Assembly: GCA_019747075.1 (NCBI GenBank)
Contig: JAIERF010000009.1
Location: forward strand, 1-64,000
Source: Pseudomonadaceae bacterium
GTDB taxonomy: Bacteria > Pseudomonadota > Gammaproteobacteria > Pseudomonadales > Pseudomonadaceae
DNA: 64,000 nt
Direction: 5' to 3'
The notes beneath the pieces were generated by a model. It was given only the letters and a program-made list of their open reading frames with translations. It was not told the DNA's origin and made no database searches. Numbering within the stretch: the stretch's first letter is position 1; each line of letters starts with the position of its first letter. The translations under genes were made by a program, and so were the position numbers. Below are positions 53,045-61,665 of the stretch, in pieces.

Positions 53045-53095
53045 TTCTGCCGTGCTCAGGCCATGGCGCTGTGCCAGGCCTGCGGCACATCAGGC

Positions 53096-53698
53096 TTACA
53101 GGCTGCTGGCGTTCTCGCTCAGGTAAGCCGCAACACCTTCCGGCGAAGCGGTCATGCCTTTGTCGCCCTTCTTCCAGTTGGCCGGGCAGACTTCACCGTG
53201 CTCTTCGGTGAACTGCAGGGCATCCACCAGACGCAGCAGTTCGTCCATGCTGCGACCCAGCGGCAGGTCGTTGACGATCTGCGCCCGCACCACGCCATTC
53301 AGGTCGATCAGGAACGCACCGCGGTAAGCCACGCCGCCTGCAGCTTCAACGTCGTAAGCCTTGCAGATTTCGTGGGTGATGTCGGCCGCCAGAGTGTATT
53401 TGACCTGGCCGATACCGCCGGCATTGATCGGGGTGTTGCGCCAGGCGTTGTGGGTGAAGTGCGAGTCGATCGACACGCCGATCACTTCCACGTTGCGCGC
53501 CTGGAAGTCAGGAATGCGGTGATCCAACGCGATCAGCTCGGACGGGCAGACAAAGGTGAAGTCCAGCGGGTAGAAGAACACCAAGCCGTATTTGCCCTTG
53601 ATCGCCGACGCCAGGTTGAAGTCTTCAACGATTTCGCCATTGCCCAGCACGGCCGCAACGGTGAAATCCGGGGCTTGTTTACCGACGAGTACGCTCAT
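53096..53698 (-). CDS. 2-Cys peroxiredoxin (AhpC/TSA family)
   Basis: 'YPLDFTFVCPSELIALD', 'VCPANWKKG'. Confidence 0.95.
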   Translation of the reverse strand: MSVLVGKQAPDFTVAAVLGNGEIVEDFNLASAIKGKYGLVFFYPLDFTFVCPSELIALDHRIPDFQARNVEVIGVSIDSHFTHNAWRNTPINAGGIGQVKYTLAADITHEICKAYDVEAAGGVAYRGAFLIDLNGVVRAQIVNDLPLGRSMDELLRLVDALQFTEEHGEVCPANWKKGDKGMTASPEGVAAYLSENASSL

Positions 53699-53895
53699 TT
53701 ATATCTCCTTGAAAAATGGGGGGATGTGGCCCTGTTCAGGCACGCCAACGGCAGGCACCTGCTCCACAAGACAAGTCATCATACACCGCGTTTTTCACCC
53801 TCGCCCATCGCTTTTTAGCCGCGGCGAAATGAGCCTAAGCGATTGTAATTATTGGCTATTTACAGTCTGTAGAAAGAATCGGAATCCAGATCATT

Positions 53896-53916
53896 TGACA
53901 ATCATTATCATTACTA
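53896..53916. promoter_or_regulatory. Fur box upstream of bfd
   Basis: tgacaatcattatcattacta, close to GATAATGATAATCATTATC. Confidence 0.75.
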
Positions 53917-53962
53917 TTACGATCCATTCCAGCTAATCACAACCTGCAGCGAAGCCCAGCCC

Positions 53963-54178
53963 ATGTATGTCTGCCTCTGCCAAGGTGTCACCGACAGCCA
54001 CATCCGCGACGCCATCTACGAAGGGTGCTGCAGCTACCGCGACGTGCGCGAAAGCCTCGGCGTCGGCAGCCAGTGCGGCAAGTGCGCCTGCCTGGCCAAG
54101 CAGGTGGTGCGTGAAACCCTGAGTGACCTGCAAGGCGCGCAAGCCAGTCAGGCGGCGCAGTTGTTTAGCCCAGCCTAA
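53963..54178 (+). CDS. bfd: Bacterioferritin-associated ferredoxin
   Basis: 'MYVCLCQGVTDSHIRDAIYEGCCSYRDVRESLGVGSQCGKCACLAKQ'. Confidence 0.96.
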   Translation: MYVCLCQGVTDSHIRDAIYEGCCSYRDVRESLGVGSQCGKCACLAKQVVRETLSDLQGAQASQAAQLFSPA

Positions 54179-54204
54179 ATAGCGCACGCAGCCGCGGCCA
54201 AACG

Positions 54205-54229
54205 AAACCGGACCTTGTCCGGTTTTTTT
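54205..54229 (+). terminator. Rho-independent terminator after bfd
   Basis: aaaccggaccttgtccggttttttt. Confidence 0.88.
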
Positions 54230-54384
54230 GTGCCTGCAAATCAACAGCTTGGCACTGGCATGCACGTCAATGCGTCCAGAGGCGCAAACAATATCCTTTT
54301 GCATCAATGGCTTGAGTTTGACAGTCAGGAGCCCTGAAGCCAGACTCGATGATCTCTCAACACCCCACGCGGACGAGGCGACTT

Positions 54385-54855
54385 ATGAAAGGCGACAAGA
54401 AAGTCATCCAGCACCTGAACAAGATCCTCGGCAATGAACTGGTCGCGATCAACCAGTACTTTTTGCATGCACGGATGTATGAAGACTGGGGTCTGAAAAA
54501 GCTCGGCGAGCACGAATATCACGAGTCGATCGACGAGATGAAGCACGCCGACAAACTGATCAAGCGCATCCTGTTTCTCGAAGGCCTGCCCAACGTGCAG
54601 GACCTGGGCAAGCTGCATATCGGCGAAAACACCGCAGAAATGCTCGCCTGCGACCTGAAGATCGAACACAAGGCCCACGTCGACCTGAAAGAAGCCATCG
54701 CCTATTGCGAGAGCATCGCCGACTACGCCTCGCGGGATTTGCTGCGCGAAATCCTCTGCTCCGAAGAAGAGCATATCGACTGGTTGGAAACCCAGCTGGG
54801 CCTGATCGACAAGGTCGGCCTACAGAACTACCTGCAATCGCAGATGGACGAATAA
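54385..54855 (+). CDS. bfr: Bacterioferritin
   Basis: '[56 protein letters not shown]'. Confidence 0.97.
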   Translation: MKGDKKVIQHLNKILGNELVAINQYFLHARMYEDWGLKKLGEHEYHESIDEMKHADKLIKRILFLEGLPNVQDLGKLHIGENTAEMLACDLKIEHKAHVDLKEAIAYCESIADYASRDLLREILCSEEEHIDWLETQLGLIDKVGLQNYLQSQMDE

Positions 54856-54870
54856 GGCCTCACCGGCGCA

Positions 54871-54901
54871 ATAAAAAACCCGCACTCGGCGGGTTTTTTA
54901 T
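54871..54901. terminator. Rho-independent terminator between bfr and grxD
   Basis: ataaaaaacccgcactcggcgggttttttat. Confidence 0.88.
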
Positions 54902-54916
54902 TGCAGGTACGACGAC

Positions 54917-55243
54917 TCAGGCGTTGGCCTTGCTGGTCGCGTCCTTGATCATGGTTTGCAGCTCGCCGCTTTCATACAGCTCAACCATGATGTCGCTGCC
55001 GCCAACCAGCTCACCGGCTACCCACAGCTGCGGGAAGGTCGGCCAGTTGGCGTACTTCGGCAGGTTGGCGCGGATTTCCGGGTTTTGCAGGATGTCGACG
55101 AAGGCAAACTTCTCGCCGCAGCCCATCACTACCTGCGCGGCCTTAGCCGAGAAACCGCACTGCGGCGCGTTCGGCGAACCCTTCATGTACAGCAGAACGG
55201 TGTTCTTGCTGATCTGGTCTTTGATCGTTTCGATGATATCCAT
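54917..55243 (-). CDS. grxD: Monothiol glutaredoxin, Grx4 family
   Basis: 'VLLYMKGSPNAPQCGFSAKAAQ'. Confidence 0.95.
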   Translation of the reverse strand: MDIIETIKDQISKNTVLLYMKGSPNAPQCGFSAKAAQVVMGCGEKFAFVDILQNPEIRANLPKYANWPTFPQLWVAGELVGGSDIMVELYESGELQTMIKDATSKANA

Positions 55244-55347
55244 GGAGCACCTCGCTTGAGCTTTCCCGGACTCTCACCGGGCACGATGGCGGCGATTCTA
55301 ACCCAAACCCGAGCATATTTCTCGGTCATTGGGCGGGCAAAAAACCC

Positions 55348-55986
55348 TTAAAAAGTCTGTCCAAGGGCGGCCTTGGTCGTGCCTATCCACACCAGCGCCT
55401 GCAACTTGAACAACGCCCAACGGTCACCACTTTGCAGTTCTGGCTCGCCACAGCGGGGGTCGGAGCGCTGCAGGGCGCCGGTCATTTGCCGACTGACGGG
55501 GATGGCCTCGCAGCCATGGCTGTCTTCGCAGACGAAGTCCCAGGGCTGACGCGCCGGCGCATGGCAGGCAAAGCAATTGCCGCCAAAACGGTTGTTAACC
55601 TCGGCAAAACCACGGGCGCGGATGGTGGTTTGCTTGCCATCGACCGCCAACTCAAAGAATTCCCAATCACCCGTGGCCGGGCTGAAGCCGGCCTCGCGCT
55701 TGACCATCGCCTCGGTGGGCACCAACTGGATCACCGAACCCGGCGGGTACACCGCGCCGCCCGGCGCATTCGCCGCCGCCAGGGTGGCGGGCAAATTGCC
55801 GAGGACGTTGTCGACGTAAAAGTGCCGAACTGGGGTCATCTCACGGATGCAGCGAAAGCTCTGCGCATCGATGGCCAACGCACCTGACGGCACCTCGGCA
55901 GCGGTCAACACACCGGGCAACGCAGCCGGTAACAACAGCGCCGACAGGACGAGGGCTTTGGGCAGATGAGAAATACGCATTGGCAA
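55348..55986 (-). CDS. Secreted single-heme cytochrome-like protein (possibly P460-like fold)
   Basis: Signal peptide; one CxxCH motif 'NCFACHAPAR'; 'DWEFFELAVDGK'. Confidence 0.6.
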   Translation of the reverse strand: MPMRISHLPKALVLSALLLPAALPGVLTAAEVPSGALAIDAQSFRCIREMTPVRHFYVDNVLGNLPATLAAANAPGGAVYPPGSVIQLVPTEAMVKREAGFSPATGDWEFFELAVDGKQTTIRARGFAEVNNRFGGNCFACHAPARQPWDFVCEDSHGCEAIPVSRQMTGALQRSDPRCGEPELQSGDRWALFKLQALVWIGTTKAALGQTF

Positions 55987-56004
55987 CCACTACTCCAGGA
56001 ACAA

Positions 56005-58113
56005 TTAAGCAGAAAGGACTTCAACCGGCACACCATTGAGCGCCGCATTGCCGGACAGCGCGTCCAGCAGGCGTTCATCAGTCAGGTCGTTGGCACTGGC
56101 GCCGGGCTGGGCGCGGGCAATGGCCAGCTGCACCCCCTGGCGACCATGGCCCCAACCGTGGGGCAGGCTGACGACGCCGGGCATCATATCGCTGCTGCTG
56201 GCGACCTCCACCTTAAGGCTGCCGACGCGCGAGCGCACGCGTACCCGCTGACCATCGGCCAGGCCACGGGCGACCAGGTCATCCGGGTGCATCAGCAACT
56301 GGTGACGCGGCTTGCCCTTCACCAGGCGGTGGTAGTTGTGCATCCAGGAATTGTTGCTGCGCACATGGCGGCGGCCGATCAGCAACAGCTGCTCGGGGTT
56401 GCCCACCGGCGCGTCGGCCAAACGCTGCAGGTCGGCCAACAACAAGGCCGGCGCCGCCTCGATGGTTTTACTCGCGGTCTTCAGGCGTGCCGCCAAGTTG
56501 GCCTTGAGCGGCCCCAGGTCCAGGCCATGGGGCTGCTCGCGCAGGGCGGCCAGGGAGAGTTTGTGCGCAGATTTGTCGCCATAGGGGCCAAAACGCAGGC
56601 CCATGTCGATCATCTGCTCCGGGGCTATGGTCGACTTCAGCTCAGCACCGGTGTGCGCGGCAAACGCCTTGGCCAAGCCGACAAAAATCTCCCAGTCGTG
56701 CAGCGTACCCTCGGGTTTGGCCAACACCGCCTCGTTGAAGCGGGTGACGTTGCGCACCGCGAAGGCATTAAAAGTGGTGTCGTAGTGATCGTGTTCCAGG
56801 GGCCCGGTGGGCGGCAGGATCAGGTCGGCGAAGCGGCTGGTCTCGTTGATGTAAAAATCCAAGCTGAGCATAAACTCCAGACCGCCCAACGCCTGCTCCA
56901 ACTGCCGACCATTGGGCGTCGACAGCACCGGGTTGCCGGCCACGGTGACTAGGGCGCGAATCTGCCCCTCACCCGGAGTGAGCATTTCTTCCGCGAGGGC
57001 CGCCACCGGCAGTTCGCCGCTGTATTCCGGCAGGCCGGACACACGGCTTTGCCAACGGTTGAAATGGCCGCCCGAGGTGGCCGCGACGATATCCACCGCC
57101 GGCTCGGTGCAGAGCACGCCACCCACCCGATCGAGGTTGCCGCTGACCAGGTTGATCAGCTGCACCAGCCACTGGCACAAGGTACCGAAGGCCTGGGTGG
57201 AAACCCCCATACGGCCGTAGCACACCGCCTTATCGGCGCTGGCGAAATCCCGCGCCAGTTGGCGAATGGTCGCCGCTGGCACGCCACAGCGGGCGCTCAT
57301 GGCCTCGGCGGTAAAGCCGGCAATGGCGCTGCGTACGGCGTCCAGATCACTGACCGGCAAATGGCTGGCGCGGGTCAGGCCCTCGTCAAACAGGGTATTG
57401 AGCAACCCGCAGAGCAGCGCAGCATCTTCGCCGGGGCGGACAAACACGTGCTGGTCGGCAATAGCCGCCGTCTCGCTGCGCCGCGGATCGACCACCACCA
57501 GCTTGCCACCGCGCTTCTGGATGGCCTTCAGGCGTTTCTCCACGTCCGGCACGGTCATGATGCTGCCGTTGGAAGCCAGCGGGTTGCCGCCGAGAATCAG
57601 CATGAAATCGGTGTGATCGATATCGGGGATCGGGATCAGCAAGCCGTGGCCGTACATCAGGTGGCTGGTCAGGTGGTGAGGCAGCTGGTCCACCGAGGTG
57701 GCGGAAAAACGGTTGCGGGTTTTCAACAAGCCAAGGAAGTAGTTGCTATGGGTCATCAGCCCATAGTTGTGCACGCTGGGGTTGCCCTGATACACCGCCA
57801 CCGCGTTCTGCCCGTGGCGCGCCTGAATATCGGCCAGGCGCTCGGCCACCAGATTGAACGCCTCGTCCCAGCCTAGCGCCTGCCACTCGCTGCCGATCCG
57901 ACGCATCGGTTGGCGCAAGCGGTCGGGGTCACTCTGGATATCCTGCAGGGCCACGGCCTTGGGGCAGATATGGCCACGACTGAAGCTGTCTTCAGCGTCG
58001 CCCTTAATCGACACGATCTGCACCTGGCCAGCAGCGTCGGCCTCGGTCTGGATGGTCAGGCCACAGATGGCCTCGCACAGGTGGCAGGCGCGGTGATGCA
58101 GGGTTGTGCTCAT
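56005..58113 (-). CDS. Molybdopterin oxidoreductase family protein
   Basis: 'HRACHLCEAICGLTIQ' 4Fe-4S ligand motif; 'AVYQGNPSVHNYGLMTHSNYFL', 'GGNPLASNG'. Confidence 0.93.
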   Translation of the reverse strand: MSTTLHHRACHLCEAICGLTIQTEADAAGQVQIVSIKGDAEDSFSRGHICPKAVALQDIQSDPDRLRQPMRRIGSEWQALGWDEAFNLVAERLADIQARHGQNAVAVYQGNPSVHNYGLMTHSNYFLGLLKTRNRFSATSVDQLPHHLTSHLMYGHGLLIPIPDIDHTDFMLILGGNPLASNGSIMTVPDVEKRLKAIQKRGGKLVVVDPRRSETAAIADQHVFVRPGEDAALLCGLLNTLFDEGLTRASHLPVSDLDAVRSAIAGFTAEAMSARCGVPAATIRQLARDFASADKAVCYGRMGVSTQAFGTLCQWLVQLINLVSGNLDRVGGVLCTEPAVDIVAATSGGHFNRWQSRVSGLPEYSGELPVAALAEEMLTPGEGQIRALVTVAGNPVLSTPNGRQLEQALGGLEFMLSLDFYINETSRFADLILPPTGPLEHDHYDTTFNAFAVRNVTRFNEAVLAKPEGTLHDWEIFVGLAKAFAAHTGAELKSTIAPEQMIDMGLRFGPYGDKSAHKLSLAALREQPHGLDLGPLKANLAARLKTASKTIEAAPALLLADLQRLADAPVGNPEQLLLIGRRHVRSNNSWMHNYHRLVKGKPRHQLLMHPDDLVARGLADGQRVRVRSRVGSLKVEVASSSDMMPGVVSLPHGWGHGRQGVQLAIARAQPGASANDLTDERLLDALSGNAALNGVPVEVLSA

Positions 58114-58136
58114 GGCGAACCTCGGGATTATTGTTT

Positions 58137-58282
58137 TAGCAGGCCGTTGAAAAACGTAGGCGAGGCAGGCAAGACAAGGCAAAAACAGGCGAGGAAGCGG
58201 AGTTTACGAGCGGTAAATGAGCATTCCGAGCCTGTTTTTAACGCCGTATTGCCAACGCAGGTAGTTTTTAAACAGCCTGCTA
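58137..58282. mobile_element. MITE-like palindromic element without coding capacity
   Basis: Ends tagcaggccgttgaaaaacgtaggcg / cgcaggtagtttttaaacagcctgcta; internal aaaaacaggc/gcctgttttt and tttac/gtaaa arms. Confidence 0.78.
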
Positions 58283-58537
58283 GTCGACCGGTCAGGTCGC
58301 ACCACTATGGCGACTGCCGGGCACCGGCGCCAGCAGCCTTAGTGCCATGAATCAGGCATCATCAGCGTCAAGCACAGGCGCCCTCGCCCCCTGGCAATTT
58401 GCGCCTATGCGTAACTTCCTTATAAGATCGCGCCTCCCCTATTCGTCGCACTGAGCGGCCCACGCCGCTGGTTACCTAGGCTTTTCCCTGAAAAACCTGC
58501 TTCAAGGTCCAGCGTGTTGTTGTAACTAAGGTAGTTA

Positions 58538-59461
58538 ATGATGAGCGCAAGGCACTTTCTCTCCCTGTTGGACTGTACGCCCGCAGAGTTGAGCAGCCTG
58601 ATCCGCCGAGGTGTCGAACTGAAAGCCCTGCGCAACCGCGGCGGCCTGTTCGAACCGCTGAAAAACCGCGTGCTCGGCATGATTTTCGAAAAAGCCTCGA
58701 CCCGCACCCGCCTGTCCTTCGAAGCCGGGATGATTCAACTGGGCGGCCAGGCGATTTTTCTTTCGCCGCGCGACACCCAGCTGGGCCGTGGCGAGCCGAT
58801 CGGCGACTGCGCGATTGTCATGTCGCGCATGCTCGACGCGGTGATGATCCGCACCTTCGCCCACAGCACCCTGACCGAATTTGCCGCCCATTCGCGCGTC
58901 CCAGTGATCAACGGCCTGTCCGATGACCTGCACCCGTGCCAGTTGCTGGCCGACATGCAGACCTTCCTCGAACACCGCGGCGCCATTCAGGGCAAGACCG
59001 TGGCCTGGATCGGCGACGGCAACAACATGTGCAACAGCTATATCGAAGCCGCGCTGCAGTTCGACTTCCAGCTGCGCGTGGCCTGCCCCGAGGGTTACGA
59101 GCCCGACCAACGCTTCCTGGCCCTGGCCGGCGAGCGTGTACAGATCGTCCGCGACCCGCGCGAAGCCGTGGCCGGCGCCCACCTGGTGAGCACCGACGTA
59201 TGGACCTCCATGGGCCAGGAAGAAGAAACCGCCCAGCGCCTCAAGCTGTTCGCGCCCTATCAGGTGACCCGCGAACTGCTCGACCTGGCCGCCAGCGACG
59301 TGCTGTTTATGCACTGCCTGCCGGCCCACCGCGGCGAGGAAATCAGCCTCGACCTGCTCGACGACCCACGTTCTGTAGCCTGGGATCAGGCCGAGAACCG
59401 TCTGCACGCGCAAAAAGCGCTGCTGGAAATGCTCGTCGAGCCGGCTTACCACCACGCATGA
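58538..59461 (+). CDS. argF: Ornithine carbamoyltransferase
   Basis: '[37 protein letters not shown]', '[11 protein letters not shown]'. Confidence 0.97.
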   Translation: MMSARHFLSLLDCTPAELSSLIRRGVELKALRNRGGLFEPLKNRVLGMIFEKASTRTRLSFEAGMIQLGGQAIFLSPRDTQLGRGEPIGDCAIVMSRMLDAVMIRTFAHSTLTEFAAHSRVPVINGLSDDLHPCQLLADMQTFLEHRGAIQGKTVAWIGDGNNMCNSYIEAALQFDFQLRVACPEGYEPDQRFLALAGERVQIVRDPREAVAGAHLVSTDVWTSMGQEEETAQRLKLFAPYQVTRELLDLAASDVLFMHCLPAHRGEEISLDLLDDPRSVAWDQAENRLHAQKALLEMLVEPAYHHA

Positions 59462-60504
59462 GCCAACCCCTGCTGCTCAGCCTGCGCAATCTGGGTTGCG
59501 GCTACCGCGGCCAGGCGGTGGTCAGCGACCTCAACCTGCACCTCAATGCCGGTGATATCGGTTGCCTGCTCGGCCCTTCCGGCTGTGGCAAGACCACCAC
59601 CCTGCGCGCGATTGCCGGCTTCGAGTCGGTGCAGCAAGGCGAGATCAGCCTGGCCGGTGAGGTCATCTCCCGCGCCGGTTTCACCCTGGCGCCGGAGAAA
59701 CGTCGGGTCGGCATGGTGTTTCAGGATTACGCCCTGTTCCCGCACCTGACTGTGGCGCAGAACGTGGCCTTTGCCATCCGCCAGCATCCGCAACGGGAGC
59801 AGATCACCCGTGAGCTGCTGGAGCTGGTCAAGCTGGAAACCCTCGGCCAGCGCTACCCCCACGAGTTGTCTGGCGGCCAGCAGCAGCGCGTGGCCCTGGC
59901 CCGCGCCCTGGCGCCAGACCCGCGCTTATTGCTACTGGACGAGCCGTTTTCCAACCTCGATGGCGAACTGCGCCGCAAGCTCAGCCAGGAGGTTCGCGAG
60001 ATCCTCAAGGCCCGCGGCATCAGCGCCATCCTGGTCACCCACGACCAGCAGGAAGCCTTTGCCGTCAGCGATCACGTCGGCGTGTTCAACGAAGGTCGCC
60101 TGCAGCAGTGGGACACGCCCTACAACCTATACCACGAACCGCTGACGCCCTTTGTCGCCAGCTTTATCGGCCAGGGGTATTTCATTCGCGGCCAGTTGCT
60201 GTCACCCGACACGGTGCAGACCGAACTCGGCGTGATCCGCGGCAACCGCGCGTATCAATGGCCCACCGGCAGCGCCGTGGATGTGCTGCTGCGTCCGGAT
60301 GACATCGTCTACGCCCCCGGCAGCGAGCTGCAGGCACGCATCGTCGGCAAGACCTTCCTCGGTGCCGCCACCCTCTATCGCCTGCAACTGGCGACCGGCA
60401 GCCTGCTGGAATCAATCTTCCCCAGCCATGCCGACCTCGAACCCGGCAGCCACGTCGGCATCCGCATCGCTGCCGACCATCTGGTGGTCTTTCCCGCCCA
60501 CTGA
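59458..60504 (+). CDS. ABC transporter ATP-binding protein (Fe3+/spermidine/polyamine type)
   Basis: '[20 protein letters not shown]', '[32 protein letters not shown]', TOBE-like C-terminus. Confidence 0.93.
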   Translation: MSQPLLLSLRNLGCGYRGQAVVSDLNLHLNAGDIGCLLGPSGCGKTTTLRAIAGFESVQQGEISLAGEVISRAGFTLAPEKRRVGMVFQDYALFPHLTVAQNVAFAIRQHPQREQITRELLELVKLETLGQRYPHELSGGQQQRVALARALAPDPRLLLLDEPFSNLDGELRRKLSQEVREILKARGISAILVTHDQQEAFAVSDHVGVFNEGRLQQWDTPYNLYHEPLTPFVASFIGQGYFIRGQLLSPDTVQTELGVIRGNRAYQWPTGSAVDVLLRPDDIVYAPGSELQARIVGKTFLGAATLYRLQLATGSLLESIFPSHADLEPGSHVGIRIAADHLVVFPAH

Positions 60505-60523
60505 CATCGCCCGCCGACGCGGC

Positions 60524-61312
60524 TCAGGCCGTGCCTAGCCACAGCCGGCCGCTGGCCACCAGCCGGGCATGCCCACCAATTTTCACCCGCTCGCCCTCCA
60601 GCCGGCAGTGCAGCTCGCCCCCGCGCCGGGAGCACTGGTAGGCGGACAGCATCGACTTGTTCAGGCGCTGCGCCCAATAAGGGATCAGGCTGCAATGGGC
60701 CGAACCGGTGACCGGGTCTTCGTTGATGCCGATGGCCGGGGCAAAAAAGCGCGAGACAAAATCATGGCTGTCACCGCGCGCGGTGATGATCACACCTTGC
60801 CAGGGCAAACGCGCCAGCGCGGCAAAGTCCGGACGGCAAGCGCGCACGCTGCGTTCGTTATCCAGCACCACCAGCAACTTGTCGGCCGCAAGGGCGGTAA
60901 CCACACTTACGCCCAGGGCCTGCTCCAGCTCCAGGCTAACCGCCACCGCTTGCGGCATCAGCGCCGGGAAATCCAACACCAACAGCCCCTCTTCACGGCT
61001 GACACTCAGGGCTCCGGACTTGCAGCTAAAAGCGATCCCCTCACCCGGCTCGCCGTACACCTCGAATAACACCTGGGCCGCCGCCAGCGTGGCATGACCA
61101 CACAAGGGCACCTCGGCCGCCGGCGTGAACCAGCGGATATGCCAGTGGCTGCCCTCTTTGACCATAAAAGCCGTCTCGGCCAGGTTGTGTTCCGCGGCGA
61201 TCTGCTGCATCAGCTCATCGCCCAGCCAAGTGTCCAGGCGATAGACCATCGCCGGATTACCGCGAAACGCGTGTTTGCTAAACGCATCGACCTGATGAAA
61301 ATCCAGTTGCAT
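60524..61312 (-). CDS. PhzF family epimerase-like protein
   Basis: 'QLDFHQVDAFSKHAFRGNPAMVYRLD...LCGHATLAAAQVL'. Confidence 0.93.
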   Translation of the reverse strand: MQLDFHQVDAFSKHAFRGNPAMVYRLDTWLGDELMQQIAAEHNLAETAFMVKEGSHWHIRWFTPAAEVPLCGHATLAAAQVLFEVYGEPGEGIAFSCKSGALSVSREEGLLVLDFPALMPQAVAVSLELEQALGVSVVTALAADKLLVVLDNERSVRACRPDFAALARLPWQGVIITARGDSHDFVSRFFAPAIGINEDPVTGSAHCSLIPYWAQRLNKSMLSAYQCSRRGGELHCRLEGERVKIGGHARLVASGRLWLGTA

Positions 61313-61523
61313 GAGCCTGCCTCCTCGCCATTGATGCCTGCAGTGTGGCCGCAGCGGTGCACGGCCGCCCGTTACAGCGGAAGCTTTTTCCACAATCACA
61401 GTTCGTCAACTGCACTGCCCTGGGTCCACCCTGCACACACGGGCGCCACGGCAGTGCAGCCCGCGTCATAAAAACCACGCAAAACTGTAACAATTTCATT
61501 GAAAATCAACACACTAGGAAAAA

Positions 61524-61539
61524 TGGCACGCTCCCTGCT
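61524..61539 (+). promoter_or_regulatory. Candidate sigma54 (RpoN) -24/-12 promoter
   Basis: TGGCAC-GCTCC-CTGCT, correct GG-GC spacing; one mismatch to TGGCAC-N5-TTGCW. Confidence 0.65.
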
Positions 61540-61554
61540 AAGACCCATCCCGGT

Positions 61555-61592
61555 CAGCACAAAGGCGTGTCTGCCAACCCGACAACGACGTC
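61555..61592 (+). ncRNA. Candidate ANTAR-type two-hexaloop antitermination leader
   Basis: CAGCAC-AAAGGC-GTGtCTG and GAC-AACGAC-GTC: two adjacent hexaloops, each with A1 and G4; second stem overlaps the terminator stem. Confidence 0.6.
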
Positions 61593-61640
61593 ACGAAGCC
61601 TCGCATCTAACGGATGCAGCGGCTCGTGACGTTTTTTTTT
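61588..61640 (+). terminator. Leader (attenuator) terminator upstream of the porin gene
   Basis: acgtcacgaagcc...ggctcgtgacgt stem followed by T9, ending ~25 bp before the porin ATG. Confidence 0.85.
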
Positions 61641-61665
61641 GCGTTTTGGCACAAGGAATACCGAC

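Noticed and set aside
52695-53090. 131 aa minus-strand ORF across copy B
   Set aside because: Same repeat as above; the frame is not a believable protein.
54246-54260. TGGCAC...TGC sequence upstream of bfr as a sigma54 promoter
   Set aside because: GG-GC spacing is one base short.
61411-61428. TGCACTGCCCTGGGTCCA as an NtrC site
   Set aside because: Spacing is 18 rather than 17 and the right half-site is imperfect; not claimed.
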